DNA of 64,000 nucleotides from Dyadobacter sediminis (GTDB lineage Bacteria > Bacteroidota > Bacteroidia > Cytophagales > Spirosomataceae), in NCBI RefSeq assembly GCF_005860765.1, contig NZ_VCEI01000031.1:1-64000 (forward strand). The letters run 5' to 3'. The stretch's first letter is position 1. Each line of letters starts with the position of its first letter. A program made the position numbers and the translations under genes. The notes under the pieces are model-generated. The model saw only the letters and a list, made by a program, of their open reading frames with translations, made no database searches and was not told where the DNA came from. Below are positions 52,880-62,733 of this stretch, piece by piece.

Positions 52880-53503
52880 GTGAATAACAATACTTCGTTA
52901 ATTTGGAACATCGTGCTTACGCTTGCAGTTGCGGTGTTATTCTTCTTACATTTTTCAAGCAAACCCTCGGCGGATGCAGGCGTGGCAGCAGACGGAAATG
53001 TGGTTCCCGGCCGCCGTACCGTTTATGTCCAGGTTGATTCGCTGTTAAAAAACTACGATTTTTTCAAGGATACCCGAAAAGAACTGGAAAACAAGAATTT
53101 CCAATTGGAAAATGAACTGAATACAAAAGGCCGTTCATTGCAAAACGAAGTTGCTTTCTTCCAGCAAAAAGCACAAACCATGACGCCGGAGCAGGCACGT
53201 TCCACAGAGGCTCAGCTGATGAAAAAACAGCAGGACCTTGTTGCATACAGAGATCAGTCTGCGCAGGCGCTGGGCATGGAAGAAGCCAAGAAAAATGAAG
53301 AGCTTTACAAAAACATCCGTTCGTATATTGATAAATACAACAAGGAAAATGGCTACGAATATGTACTTGGCTATTCACTCGGAGGTGGAATCCTGTTCGC
53401 CAATCCTTCTCTGGACGTAACCCAGAAAATCATTGACGGCCTGAATAAAGAATACAAAGGCTCAAACAAATCTGCTGCGGCGGATTCTACCAAGAAGAAG
53501 TAA
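52880..53503 (+). CDS. OmpH/Skp-like periplasmic chaperone
   Basis: A 207-residue protein with an N-terminal membrane or signal helix (IWNIVLTLAVAVLFFLHF), a strand VYVQVDSLLKNYDFF and a long coiled coil (TRKELENKNFQLENELNTKGRSL to QDLVAYRDQSAQA), the Skp layout. It holds outer-membrane proteins during transit. The start is GTG at 52880, chosen since no ATG precedes the signal helix. A strong terminator follows. Confidence 0.88.
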   Translation: MNNNTSLIWNIVLTLAVAVLFFLHFSSKPSADAGVAADGNVVPGRRTVYVQVDSLLKNYDFFKDTRKELENKNFQLENELNTKGRSLQNEVAFFQQKAQTMTPEQARSTEAQLMKKQQDLVAYRDQSAQALGMEEAKKNEELYKNIRSYIDKYNKENGYEYVLGYSLGGGILFANPSLDVTQKIIDGLNKEYKGSNKSAAADSTKKK

Positions 53504-53520
53504 TTTATTCAATACTATCA

Positions 53521-53565
53521 AACGCAAAACAGGCGGCCCAATGAATGGGCCGCCTGTTTTGCGTT
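53521..53565. terminator. bidirectional terminator between ompH-like gene and sdhB
   Basis: AACGCAAAACAGGCGGCCCA at 53521-53540 pairs with its reverse complement ending at 53565; the loop is ATGAA. The A/T flanks serve both convergent transcripts. Confidence 0.88.
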
Positions 53566-53615
53566 TGGTCAAAAACTTGTAAAATCCTGAAACCCTATCG
53601 GGATTTCAAATCGGT

Positions 53616-54380
53616 TTACACCGCTGTCGATGAAAACTTCGCGCCGATGTATTCGCGGTTCATACGTGCTATATTCGACATGCTGATTTCCTTCGGGCAT
53701 TCGGCTGAACATGCACCTGTGTTGGTACAAGCTCCGAAACCTTCTGCATCCATCTGTGCCACCATTTTCTCCGCTCTGATGCTGCGTTCTGCCTGTCCTT
53801 GCGGCAGCAATGCCAGCTGGGAAATTTTAGCAGAAACAAAAAGCATTGCCGAAGCATTCTTGCAAGCTGCCACGCAAGCTCCGCATGCAATACATGCAGC
53901 CGCTGAAAACGCATCATCTGCTGCTTCTTTCGGTACAGGCAAGCTGTTTGCATCCTGTGCATTACCTGTATTTACAGATATGAAACCGCCTGATGACATA
54001 ATCCTGTCAAATGCATCCCGGTCCACAACAAGATCTTTCAATACCGGAAATGCCTTTGCGCGCCACGGTTCCACAACGATCGTATCTCCGTCGTTAAAAG
54101 AACGCATGTGCAACTGGCAGGTTGTAACACCTTTCAACGGACCATGCGGACGGCCGTTTATATACATGGCGCAGGAACCGCATATTCCTTCCCGGCAATC
54201 ATGATCAAATGCGATGGGCTCTTTTCCTTCAACTACGAGCTTTTCATTCAATACATCGAACATCTCAAGAAACGACATATCAGGAGAAACGCTATCGAGA
54301 TTGTAATTTTCAAAACCGCCCGCTGTATCTTTATTACTTTGTCTCCACACTTTGAGCGACAAATTCATATTTCCTTCCAT
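53616..54380 (-). CDS. sdhB: succinate dehydrogenase/fumarate reductase iron-sulfur subunit
   Basis: A 254-residue SdhB. The 2Fe-2S ligands lie in CREGICGSCAMYINGRPHG and TTCQLHM; the 4Fe-4S and 3Fe-4S ligands follow in CIACGACVAACKNAS, then TGACSAECPKEISM. It passes electrons from the flavoprotein to the membrane subunit. It is the last of sdhCAB (108-bp gap after sdhA). An alternative ATG lies four codons in. Confidence 0.95.
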   Translation of the reverse strand: MEGNMNLSLKVWRQSNKDTAGGFENYNLDSVSPDMSFLEMFDVLNEKLVVEGKEPIAFDHDCREGICGSCAMYINGRPHGPLKGVTTCQLHMRSFNDGDTIVVEPWRAKAFPVLKDLVVDRDAFDRIMSSGGFISVNTGNAQDANSLPVPKEAADDAFSAAACIACGACVAACKNASAMLFVSAKISQLALLPQGQAERSIRAEKMVAQMDAEGFGACTNTGACSAECPKEISMSNIARMNREYIGAKFSSTAV

Positions 54381-54488
54381 ACCTATATTCTTTTACTAAG
54401 ATTACTTATCCTACAAACTACAAATTTACTGCTGCAAGCAAAACGGTTTTCCGAAAGTCTCCGTTATCAGAGACTCCGGCTAAAACGC

Positions 54489-56477
54489 TTACTTATAACT
54501 TCTTTGTGCAATCTTTATATTTTCATAGATGAGTTCCTCCTTATGAAGTTCCCATTTGTTGTTACCTAAATTTTCCCAGGCAGAAACATACATGTAGTTT
54601 TCGTCATCACGTAACGCTTCTCCTTCTTCTGTCTGGTATTCTTCACGGAAATGGCCGCCACACGATTCATTGCGATCCAAGGCATCGATGCACATCAGTT
54701 CACCAAGTTCCATGAAATCTGCAATGCGGTTGGCTTTGTCCAGCTCAGGATTGAAGTATCCGGCCGTACCCATTACTTTCACATCTTTCCAGAACTCTTC
54801 GCGTAACTGCCGGATTTCAGCAATGGCTTCTTTAAGGCCTTTTTCGTTTCTTGCCATTCCGCATTTATCCCACATGATTTTGCCCAAACGGCGATGGAAT
54901 GTTTCAGGAGATGTTTTTCCCTGAATGCTCAGCAATTTCTCAATCCGGTCTTTAACTTCTTTTTCAGTTCTTACAAAAGCTTCATGATCCGTGGAGATTT
55001 TTCCGGTACGGATTTCACTTGCCAGATAAGCACCGATTGTATAAGGAATCACAAAATAGCCATCCGCAAGGCCCTGCATCAGCGCAGATGCTCCCAAGCG
55101 GTTTGCACCGTGATCAGAGAAATTTGCTTCTCCCAGTGAGTACAATCCCGGAACAGTAGTCATCAGGTTATAATCCACCCAAAGTCCACCCATGGTGTAG
55201 TGAACCGCCGGATAAATCCGCATCGGCACTTCATAAGGATCTTCTCCGGTAATCTGCTTGTACATATCGAACAAGTTGCCGTATTTTTCTTTTACAACCG
55301 CTTTACCCCACAAGGTAATATCCACATCAGATGCATTGTGAATGTTGTTTTTATTCGCTTCTGCACGTCCATAACGCTGAACAGCAGCCGCAAAATCCAG
55401 AAATACAGCCAGTTTGGAAGTTCCAACGCCATAACCTGCATCACAGCGCTCTTTGGCAGCTCTGGAAGCAATGTCACGCGGAACAAGGTTACCAAATGCA
55501 GGATACCGGCGTTCCAGATAATAATCGCGTTCTTCTTCAGGAATTTCATTTCCCGGGCGGTTGTCATTCTTCGCCTTGGGAACCCAGATACGACCATCGT
55601 TACGCAATGATTCCGACATCAGAGTCAGCTTGGACTGATGCTCGCCGGATACCGGAATACATGTCGGGTGAATTTGAGTAAAGCATGGATTTCCAAAGAA
55701 AGCACCGCGTTTATGCGCTTTCCAGGCTGCCGTTACGTTACTGCCTAATGCATTGGTAGACAAGTAAAATACGTTTCCGTATCCGCCTGAACAAAGCAGA
55801 ACAGCATGCCCGGCATGTCTTTCCAGTTCACCTGTAATCAGGTTCCTTGCAATGATACCACGGCATTTTCCGTCGATCACTACAACATCAAGCATTTCAT
55901 GACGGTTGTACATTTGCACCGTTCCCATTCCGACCTGACGCTGCAGACCGGAATAAGCCCCCAGCAGCAGTTGCTGTCCGGTTTGTCCGGCTGCATAAAA
56001 TGTTCTCTGTACCTGAACACCACCGAAAGAACGGTTTGACAGCAAACCGCCGTATTCGCGTGCGAAAGGAACTCCTTGTGCTACACATTGATCAATAATA
56101 CTTCCGGAAACTTCCGCCAGACGGTGCACATTGGCTTCCCGCGAGCGGTAATCTCCGCCTTTTACCGTATCATAAAAAAGACGATGGATTGAATCTCCGT
56201 CGTTCTGATAATTCTTTGCAGCATTGATACCGCCCTGTGCAGCAATCGAGTGCGCACGACGCGGAGAATCCTGAAAACAAAAAGCTTTTACTTTATAGCC
56301 CAGCTCGGCAAGTGTCGCAGCTGCAGAAGCACCGGCAAGTCCGGTTCCGATTACAATAATTTCAAGATTTCTTTTATTCGCAGGATTTACAAGCGGAACA
56401 GAGGAACGGAATTTACTCCATTTTGTTTCCAGCGGCCCTTGAGGTATTTTGGCATCCAGACGAGATGAAGTTGCCAT
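54489..56477 (-). CDS. sdhA: succinate dehydrogenase/fumarate reductase flavoprotein subunit
   Basis: A 662-residue SdhA with covalent FAD. It has the dinucleotide site VIGTGLAGASAAATLAELGY, the flavin-attachment histidine in RAHSIAAQGGINAAKNYQND, the active-site HPTCIPVSGEHQ and RLGASALMQGLADGYFVIPY. It oxidises succinate to fumarate in the TCA cycle or works in reverse. Length matches the Bacteroidota type. It sits between sdhC (66-bp gap) and sdhB. Confidence 0.96.
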   Translation of the reverse strand: MATSSRLDAKIPQGPLETKWSKFRSSVPLVNPANKRNLEIIVIGTGLAGASAAATLAELGYKVKAFCFQDSPRRAHSIAAQGGINAAKNYQNDGDSIHRLFYDTVKGGDYRSREANVHRLAEVSGSIIDQCVAQGVPFAREYGGLLSNRSFGGVQVQRTFYAAGQTGQQLLLGAYSGLQRQVGMGTVQMYNRHEMLDVVVIDGKCRGIIARNLITGELERHAGHAVLLCSGGYGNVFYLSTNALGSNVTAAWKAHKRGAFFGNPCFTQIHPTCIPVSGEHQSKLTLMSESLRNDGRIWVPKAKNDNRPGNEIPEEERDYYLERRYPAFGNLVPRDIASRAAKERCDAGYGVGTSKLAVFLDFAAAVQRYGRAEANKNNIHNASDVDITLWGKAVVKEKYGNLFDMYKQITGEDPYEVPMRIYPAVHYTMGGLWVDYNLMTTVPGLYSLGEANFSDHGANRLGASALMQGLADGYFVIPYTIGAYLASEIRTGKISTDHEAFVRTEKEVKDRIEKLLSIQGKTSPETFHRRLGKIMWDKCGMARNEKGLKEAIAEIRQLREEFWKDVKVMGTAGYFNPELDKANRIADFMELGELMCIDALDRNESCGGHFREEYQTEEGEALRDDENYMYVSAWENLGNNKWELHKEELIYENIKIAQRSYK

Positions 56478-56543
56478 ATATGAATGTTATTTAATCAAAA
56501 AATTTGAAATAAATTTAAGCTGTACGGATAATCCACAGCTATG

Positions 56544-57215
56544 TTACTGAACCCAGCCAAAATAGATTGAAATAGGCATTAAAGCGAACAGAAGCGGAAT
56601 AACAATAGAATAAGTAACTCCGATAAGGGAAACAAACCTGTTATATTTAACATGATTCCATCCCAAAGTCTGAAAAGCACTTGCAAATCCGTGCAGCAAA
56701 TGCCAGTACAATGAAAAGCATCCGGCAACGTAAATCAGTACAACCCAGATATTCTTGAAGAGATCGAGCATCATCTGATACAGATTCAGTTCTTCTCCCG
56801 TTGCAAACTGGTTGGAGCGGTTCGGAATCCAGAAATGAGCCGTATGGATCACCAGAAAAATAAGCAGCAGTGTTCCCAAAAGCCCCATGCTTCTGGAATA
56901 CCAGGTGCTGTTCGCAGACGGGTTGTTGACAGCGTAATTGACTGGTCTTGCATCATTGTTGGTTTTCCATAACAGAAGCCCGTCAATAATGTGAATCAGA
57001 AATCCGGCAACCAGACCGATTTCGAGGGTTCGGATAATCGGGTTGGTTCCCATAAAATGCCCCCAGTGAGTAAATGTTTCTCCGCCGTCATTGTAAAAAA
57101 TCATGGCATTGATACCGGCATGAATTACCAGAAAAGTTATTAAAAAAAGTCCGGTAAGAGCCATCAGAAGTTTTTTACCGATTGAACTCGTTAACGTTTG
57201 TGAAAACCACGACAT
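56544..57215 (-). CDS. sdhC: succinate dehydrogenase cytochrome b subunit
   Basis: About 223 residues from ATG 57215 (MSWFSQTLTSSIGKKLLMALTG); a start three codons upstream exists. It has five helices and histidines for two hemes, for example FLVIHAGINAMIFYN, IGLVAGFLIHIIDG and LLLIFLVIHTAHFWIP, as in the single-subunit Wolinella/Bacillus type. It anchors the dehydrogenase and exchanges electrons with menaquinone. It leads the sdhCAB operon and has an exact TAnnTTTG promoter upstream. Confidence 0.93.
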   Translation of the reverse strand: MSWFSQTLTSSIGKKLLMALTGLFLITFLVIHAGINAMIFYNDGGETFTHWGHFMGTNPIIRTLEIGLVAGFLIHIIDGLLLWKTNNDARPVNYAVNNPSANSTWYSRSMGLLGTLLLIFLVIHTAHFWIPNRSNQFATGEELNLYQMMLDLFKNIWVVLIYVAGCFSLYWHLLHGFASAFQTLGWNHVKYNRFVSLIGVTYSIVIPLLFALMPISIYFGWVQ

Positions 57216-57265
57216 AGCAAACACGAATGGTTTTAGTGCAAAAATTAGGTATATTTAGAACCTTT

Positions 57266-57297
57266 CAAAGGTATATCACAAACGTATGCAAGGCAAA
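57266..57297 (-). promoter_or_regulatory. promoter of the sdhCAB operon
   Basis: On the minus strand TTTG at 57297-57294 and TACCTTTG at 57273-57266 fit the -33/-7 consensus with 23-bp spacing (TTG to TA), about 50 bp before the sdhC start. Confidence 0.7.
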
Positions 57298-57719
57298 AAA
57301 ACCTAGCTATTTTTATAAATGGGGCTATTATTTATAATGATTATTAAGAATTTGCCCGCCCTATAAAAACCACTTAATTTGACACTTTGTATATGAGTTA
57401 GTGAGATACGGCATTATCGCGGTCATGCTTAAAAAACCATACCGTTGCAGATGAATGCAGACGGTCCTGAACGTTATAAGACCAATCGGCTTACAACCAT
57501 CAGACTGACTCGGCGTATCTGAAGTATAACAAAGTTTTTACAGGATTGGTGCGGTACGGATCTACATGTTTTAGGAGTTGTTTTGTAAGTTTACAGAATC
57601 ACGAATTATAACATTCTTCCAGCACACATTTTTATTTAAATTTTCGTTGATTTAAATGGTTGACAAATGACGGTTTTTATTGTGCCAACCTCCATCTAAT
57701 TAGCTCGACTCTGATACTT
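57298..57719. other. gap between sdhC promoter and adhesin-like gene
   Basis: About 420 bp without a gene. The promoter of the large secreted protein gene is presumably near its right end; no exact TAnnTTTG or RNA structure is recognised. Confidence 0.4.
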
Positions 57720-60626
57720 ATGCGACCTGCTTTACGACTCTTGGTATTTTCCTTCTTGCTGACCCTGCTATGCACCGGATATGATGCCATGGCGACACAC
57801 ATACGCGCCGGCGAGATTACAGCAAGAAGAATTTCTCTTACTACCGCAACATACGAGATCAAGCTTACGGCCTATTTTGACATGGAAAACGGTAAAAATG
57901 CTGCCGATGCCCAGAACGATGCCTGGTTTACAATCGGCAATGTCGGTTCTACAGGTACGCCGGACATTATAAGAGCCCCGCGCGTCCAACCTATTCTCAA
58001 TATCGGCAACAATACAACCCAGAACACTTACATCATCAACTATACTTTCCGTTCTACGGGACAATACAGGATTTCTTTTGAAGAAGATAACCGGAACAAT
58101 GGCATTCTCAACATCGGCCCGCCTCCTACGCAGGGCCTGAACTTTTATGTAAGTACAATCCTTGAAATCAATGCCAACTTCGGACTGAACCGCACGCCGG
58201 TGTTGCTTAATGCGCCTATTGATCTTGCAGCGGTAGGCCAGCGCTATATTCATAACCCAAATGCATTTGATGCAGATGGCGACAGTCTTGCTTACCGTTT
58301 GTTTATACCACAGAAATACGGTGTAAACGGAGCAGGAATCAACCTCCAGTATGTGGATCCAAACCAGATCGGCGCACCGGGCAGAACAGAAGCCGGTGCT
58401 TCTCCCGCTACTTTCAGCATGAATCCGCTGACCGGCGATCTGATCTGGGATGCTCCTGTGGTCAAGGGTTATTACAATGTTGCCTTTGTGGTGGAAGAAT
58501 GGCGGGATGGTATCCCGATCGGGGAAATTGTGCGAGACATGCAGATTATTGTGGAAGATGCACGGAATGACAGGCCACTTATTACACCTTTGCCGGACAT
58601 CTGCGTGGTAGCAGGAACACTTATTAACCAGCAGGTAAAAGCAACGGATAAAAACGGGGACAGGCTTACGCTGACCACAAGCGGCGGGGTTTATTCAAAT
58701 ACACTCGTCTCACCCGAAGTTGCCAAATTTACCGTTCCCCAGCAGGGTGCTGCCGGTTCTGTAACCGGCCAGTTTACATGGCAGACTTCCTGCAATCACA
58801 TCAGGCTTGAACCTTATGACGTGCTCTTTAAAGTGGAAGATGCGCCGGGAGCGGGTGTGCCAAATCCTTCCCTGTTCCGCAAACTTGCCGATATGACAAC
58901 CCTCAGCATCCGGGTTTACGGACCGAAACCGCTGGGATTGCGGGCTGTTGCTGCCACTGATCCGGCAGGCCCTGCTTACAGACTTTCGTGGAACGCCTAT
59001 AGCTGCCAGATTGCCGGTGCACGCATAGTCGTTTACAGAAAAGAAGGCTGTACCGATATAATTGTAGATGATTGCCTTACAGGAATTCCTCCGGGTTCAG
59101 GATACCAGCGGATCGGAACGGTTCCTGTTAACCAGACTACTTATCTGGATAATAACAATGGCAGCGGACTGCGCGCCGGCATATCGTACAGTTACAGGAT
59201 CGTAGTGGAATTTCCGCGTCCCGGCGTAACAGCCAATGAACCCGGAAGCCTTATCGGCGGAGGGGAAAGCCTTGCATCTGATGAATTCTGCCTGAACCTG
59301 CCTTCGGTCATGCCGGTTATTACTAATGTAACTGTTGATTCCACAAGCGATTCCAAAGGTGTGATTACTGTTAAATGGATCAAGCCGGTTGCTACTGCGG
59401 GACTTCCTGCACAGTACAGGCTGTTCAGGGCCGTAGGACAAAATGGAACTGCATTTACACAAATTGCTTCTATCAATACCAACCTTGCAGCGGGTGCGCC
59501 CGATACGCTTTTTATAGACAGAAACCTGAATACGCTGCTGAATGCCTATAACTACAAACTGGAATACTGGTATACAGAAGGCGGCAAGCTGGTCAAAATG
59601 GACGAAACCGAAACGGCAAGCAGTGTGCGGCTGGAACAAGGCGCAGCACAGCCCAATCAGGTCAGACTGAACTGGTCGGCAATTGTTCCGTGGAGCAACA
59701 GTAACCGAATACACCGGGTTTACAGAGAAGACAAAACCAAACCGGGTACGTTTAACCGCATTGCCGAAGTTAGCGTACAAGGCACGCAAACATTTACCTA
59801 TACCGACGACGGAACAGACAAATACGCTGCTGACGGAACGGTTAATACCACCATTGTGAGCGATTCGACTTACTGCTATAAAGTAGAAACGGTCGGTTCT
59901 TATAATAACAGCCAGATCAGGCCGGCGGTACTTTACAACTTCTCGCAGATTCTCTGCGTATCATCTTCCGACACCACAAAGCCGTGCCCGCCGGTGCTGG
60001 CGATTGATCCGCTGAACTGCGATTCACTGAATGCGCATCCGGACGCCTTTTGTGATCAGGTGAGTTTTACCAATCATCTTTCTTGGACTTATCCGCAGGA
60101 AGTCAACGGCCAGGAATGTGATCCGAATGTAGCTGCATACCGGTTATATTACGCACGATATGAAGGCGATGTTCCGGCACTGCTGACTACAATCACAACC
60201 CCGCCGGTTCCGCTTTCCACTTCTTACGATCATCAGGGCCTGACTTCTTTTGCAGGATGTTATTACGTAACAGCTGTGAACAGGTTTGGTGCGGAAAGTG
60301 CCCCGAGCAATACCGTTTGCAAAGACAATTGTCCGATGTTTGTGCTGCCGAACGTATTTACTCCGAACGGCGATTCGAAAAACGATATTTTCCAGCCTTA
60401 CGAATGCCCGAGCTTTGTTCAGTCCGTTGAATTCAAGGTATATAACCGATGGGGCGCGCAGGTATTCAAAACGCAGGACGTCAATGTGAACTGGAACGGC
60501 AAAACAAACGCCGGAAAAGAACTGGCAGCAGGACAGTATTATTATGAAGCCGTCATCCATTTTGAGTCGTCCAAAAAAGATAGCCCTCCGACAACCATTA
60601 AAGGTTGGGTGCAGTTACTCAGATGA
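57720..60626 (+). CDS. large secreted protein with gliding/T9SS C-terminal domain
   Basis: A 968-residue protein from ATG 57720, giving signal peptide MRPALRLLVFSFLLTLLCTG. The N-terminal part is strand-rich (DAMATHIRAGEITARRIS, then the cadherin-like NPNAFDADGDSLAYRLFIP). Several fibronectin-like repeats follow, and the end is a type B sorting domain: VLPNVFTPNGDSKNDIFQP, EFKVYNRWGAQVFKTQDV, NWNGKTNAGKELAAGQYYY. It is a larger relative of the tandem pair at 25-29 kb and should be exported by type IX secretion to the cell surface. Confidence 0.9.
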   Translation: MRPALRLLVFSFLLTLLCTGYDAMATHIRAGEITARRISLTTATYEIKLTAYFDMENGKNAADAQNDAWFTIGNVGSTGTPDIIRAPRVQPILNIGNNTTQNTYIINYTFRSTGQYRISFEEDNRNNGILNIGPPPTQGLNFYVSTILEINANFGLNRTPVLLNAPIDLAAVGQRYIHNPNAFDADGDSLAYRLFIPQKYGVNGAGINLQYVDPNQIGAPGRTEAGASPATFSMNPLTGDLIWDAPVVKGYYNVAFVVEEWRDGIPIGEIVRDMQIIVEDARNDRPLITPLPDICVVAGTLINQQVKATDKNGDRLTLTTSGGVYSNTLVSPEVAKFTVPQQGAAGSVTGQFTWQTSCNHIRLEPYDVLFKVEDAPGAGVPNPSLFRKLADMTTLSIRVYGPKPLGLRAVAATDPAGPAYRLSWNAYSCQIAGARIVVYRKEGCTDIIVDDCLTGIPPGSGYQRIGTVPVNQTTYLDNNNGSGLRAGISYSYRIVVEFPRPGVTANEPGSLIGGGESLASDEFCLNLPSVMPVITNVTVDSTSDSKGVITVKWIKPVATAGLPAQYRLFRAVGQNGTAFTQIASINTNLAAGAPDTLFIDRNLNTLLNAYNYKLEYWYTEGGKLVKMDETETASSVRLEQGAAQPNQVRLNWSAIVPWSNSNRIHRVYREDKTKPGTFNRIAEVSVQGTQTFTYTDDGTDKYAADGTVNTTIVSDSTYCYKVETVGSYNNSQIRPAVLYNFSQILCVSSSDTTKPCPPVLAIDPLNCDSLNAHPDAFCDQVSFTNHLSWTYPQEVNGQECDPNVAAYRLYYARYEGDVPALLTTITTPPVPLSTSYDHQGLTSFAGCYYVTAVNRFGAESAPSNTVCKDNCPMFVLPNVFTPNGDSKNDIFQPYECPSFVQSVEFKVYNRWGAQVFKTQDVNVNWNGKTNAGKELAAGQYYYEAVIHFESSKKDSPPTTIKGWVQLLR

Positions 60627-60667
60627 GCTATCCAGTTTTTTCTTTCAAGATCAAGTATTTCCTTTGT

Positions 60668-60695
60668 AGCCCGGTTAACCATACCGGGCTTTTTG
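60668..60695 (+). terminator. intrinsic terminator after the large secreted protein gene
   Basis: AGCCCGG at 60668-60674 pairs with CCGGGCT at 60684-60690, followed by TTTTTG. Confidence 0.85.
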
Positions 60696-60727
60696 TTTGC
60701 TTGTGGATAACTTAAAATACTCTTAAC

Positions 60728-61606
60728 ATGAAAACCGCATATATTTTCCCCGGCCAGGGCTCGCAGTTCAAAGGAATGGGGCTTGATCTATATCAGTCAT
60801 CCGATTCGGCGAAAGTCTTTTTTGAAAGAGCCAACAAGATCCTGGGCTTTGAAATAACAAAAATTATGTTTGAAGGTACGGATGAAGAACTCAAACAAAC
60901 CAACGTTACACAGCCTGCCATCTTTATACATTCCGTGATCCTGGCCAAGATCAATCCCGACTTTAAGCCAAGCATGGTTGCAGGCCACTCGCTGGGTGAA
61001 TTCTCCGCGCTGGTTGCTGCCGATGCCTTGTCTTTTGAAGACGGGCTGGCGCTGGTTGCCAAAAGGGCTGACGCCATGCAAAAAGCATGTGAACTGCGTC
61101 CTTCCACAATGGCTGCAATTCTCGGGCTGGCTGACCATATTATTGAAGATATATGCGCGGGCATAAAAGATGAAATAGTGGTTCCGGCCAATTACAACTG
61201 CCCGGGCCAGGTTGTGATTTCCGGTACCGTAGCCGGCGTGGAAAAGGCTTGTGAGCTGCTGAAAGCCGCAGGCGCGAAAAGAGCGTTGATTTTGCCGGTT
61301 GGCGGCGCTTTTCATTCCCCATTAATGGAGCCTGCAAGGGCAGAACTGGCTGCGGCCATTCATGAAGCGCAGTTTCAGCCGCCGGTTTGTACGGTTTATC
61401 AGAATGTAAATGCAAAACCTGCAACTGAAGTTACGGTCATTAAGGAAAACCTGATTTCGCAGCTGACAGCGCCTGTAAGATGGACGCAATCCATTGAGCA
61501 GATGGTTGCTGACGGAGCAGAAAGCTTTGTTGAATGCGGTCCCGGAAAGGTATTGCAGGGTCTGGTAAAAAAGATTGCCGGAAGCGTGGAAGTAAAAAGC
61601 ATTTAA
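60728..61606 (+). CDS. fabD: malonyl-CoA:ACP transacylase
   Basis: A 292-residue FabD, which moves malonyl from CoA to acyl-carrier protein for fatty acid synthesis. It has the start YIFPGQGSQFKGMG, the nucleophile S88 in VAGHSLGEFSALV, and the histidine in GGAFHSPLM. Other fab genes are not adjacent. Length is typical. Confidence 0.95.
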   Translation: MKTAYIFPGQGSQFKGMGLDLYQSSDSAKVFFERANKILGFEITKIMFEGTDEELKQTNVTQPAIFIHSVILAKINPDFKPSMVAGHSLGEFSALVAADALSFEDGLALVAKRADAMQKACELRPSTMAAILGLADHIIEDICAGIKDEIVVPANYNCPGQVVISGTVAGVEKACELLKAAGAKRALILPVGGAFHSPLMEPARAELAAAIHEAQFQPPVCTVYQNVNAKPATEVTVIKENLISQLTAPVRWTQSIEQMVADGAESFVECGPGKVLQGLVKKIAGSVEVKSI

Positions 61607-61624
61607 ATTTTTTTCAATAAAAAC

Positions 61625-61655
61625 TTGACAACCTGAATTACCCGCATTACTTTTG
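61625..61655 (+). promoter_or_regulatory. promoter of tRNA-Gln
   Basis: TTGACA at 61625-61630 and TACTTTTG at 61648-61655 match the Bacteroidota -33/-7 consensus, 19 bp before the mature tRNA. Confidence 0.8.
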
Positions 61656-61673
61656 CACCACTGTTTACGGTTT

Positions 61674-61744
61674 TGGCCGATGGTGTAATGGTAACACAGG
61701 ACATTTTGGTTGTCTTATTCAGGGTTCGAGTCCTTGTCGGCCAA
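61674..61744 (+). tRNA. tRNA-Gln (TTG)
   Basis: A 71-nt tRNA: acceptor TGGCCGA paired with TCGGCCA, D arm with GGTGTAATGGTAACAC, anticodon stem GGACA/TGTCT with loop TTTTGGT giving anticodon TTG, T arm CAGGGTTCGAGTCCTTG. CCA is not encoded. The U start is normal for tRNA-Gln. Confidence 0.96.
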
Positions 61745-61753
61745 CAGTTTCTT

Positions 61754-61785
61754 AAAGAGCTCATCCAGAATGAGCTCTTTTTTTA
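61754..61785 (+). terminator. intrinsic terminator after tRNA-Gln
   Basis: AAAGAGCTCAT and ATGAGCTCTTT pair around CCAGA, followed by a T run. Confidence 0.92.
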
Positions 61786-61953
61786 TGCATTACAGTCGCA
61801 ATTATTCTAAACTGACACTAACAGTTTAGAGCTTAAAATTAAATACTTTGATTAGTAACAAAAATTGAACAAAGGTTACATATATTGTCTATTAATAGAA
61901 TATTTCCAGATCAAATATTACATTAATAATTTATTAACCTAAATGGCACCCAT

Positions 61954-62559
61954 ATGAAAGTCGATAAAATCAAAAAGCGTGATCGCGAACGCACAAAAGG
62001 AAAGATCCTTAAAGCTGTGGGTGAAGTGATAGAACAGCATGGAACTGAAAAAGTCGGCGTAAACCTTATTGCAAGAACCGCCGGAGTTAATAAAGTTCTG
62101 ATTTACAGATATTTCAATAGTGTTGATGGTTTGATGGAAGAATATGTAAAGTCAGGCGAGTACACTTCTACATACGAAGCCGAATACTTTGAAAGTATTC
62201 CGAATTTGCATCCTGACGAGCGAAGCAAAGCCCTGACCAGCCTGATGCATACTTTTATGAACGACCTGCGCGCCCGTAAATCAACGCGGGACTTGCTCAG
62301 GTGGGAAATCGGGACGGGGAAATCGATGTTGTCAGACGCCAGAAATCAGGTTGCCAAAAAGATTCTTGAAAAAATCGGCGACCTTCCCAACTACAATGAT
62401 ACAAGTGCATTGATCGCCTTTTTATCCGCTGGAATCTACTTTCTTGCAATTTCTGCCGATTACCGTGAAAAAATGCTTGATGTTGACCTGCATTCCGACG
62501 AAGGCTGGAAACGCATTGAAAATATAATTGAAAGAATTATTACAGATGTCAAAAGCTGA
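61954..62559 (+). CDS. TetR/AcrR family transcriptional regulator
   Basis: A 201-residue regulator with an N-terminal TetR HTH (AVGEVIEQHGTEKVGVNLIARTAGVNKVLIYRYFNSVDGLMEEYV) and a helical ligand domain. The divergent or neighbouring target is unknown; the flippase gene downstream has a terminator between. The ligand pocket is not assignable. Confidence 0.9.
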   Translation: MKVDKIKKRDRERTKGKILKAVGEVIEQHGTEKVGVNLIARTAGVNKVLIYRYFNSVDGLMEEYVKSGEYTSTYEAEYFESIPNLHPDERSKALTSLMHTFMNDLRARKSTRDLLRWEIGTGKSMLSDARNQVAKKILEKIGDLPNYNDTSALIAFLSAGIYFLAISADYREKMLDVDLHSDEGWKRIENIIERIITDVKS

Positions 62560-62590
62560 AATCTCTAATTAATGCCCTGAGTTAAAATGT

Positions 62591-62628
62591 GAGCCTTTTT
62601 CCATCGCGGAGAAAGGCTCTCTTTATTT
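62591..62628 (+). terminator. intrinsic terminator after the TetR gene
   Basis: GAGCCTTT at 62591-62598 pairs with AAAGGCTC at 62612-62619, followed by a T-rich tract. Confidence 0.7.
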
Positions 62629-62733
62629 CGGGATATCCCTTTTCCTTCCCTTATATTTGCTTCATTATACTTTTACCAAACGTTATCTTAACCTGAATTT
62701 ACAGTTGGCGCCAGTAACTTGCGCGCCGGCTCA

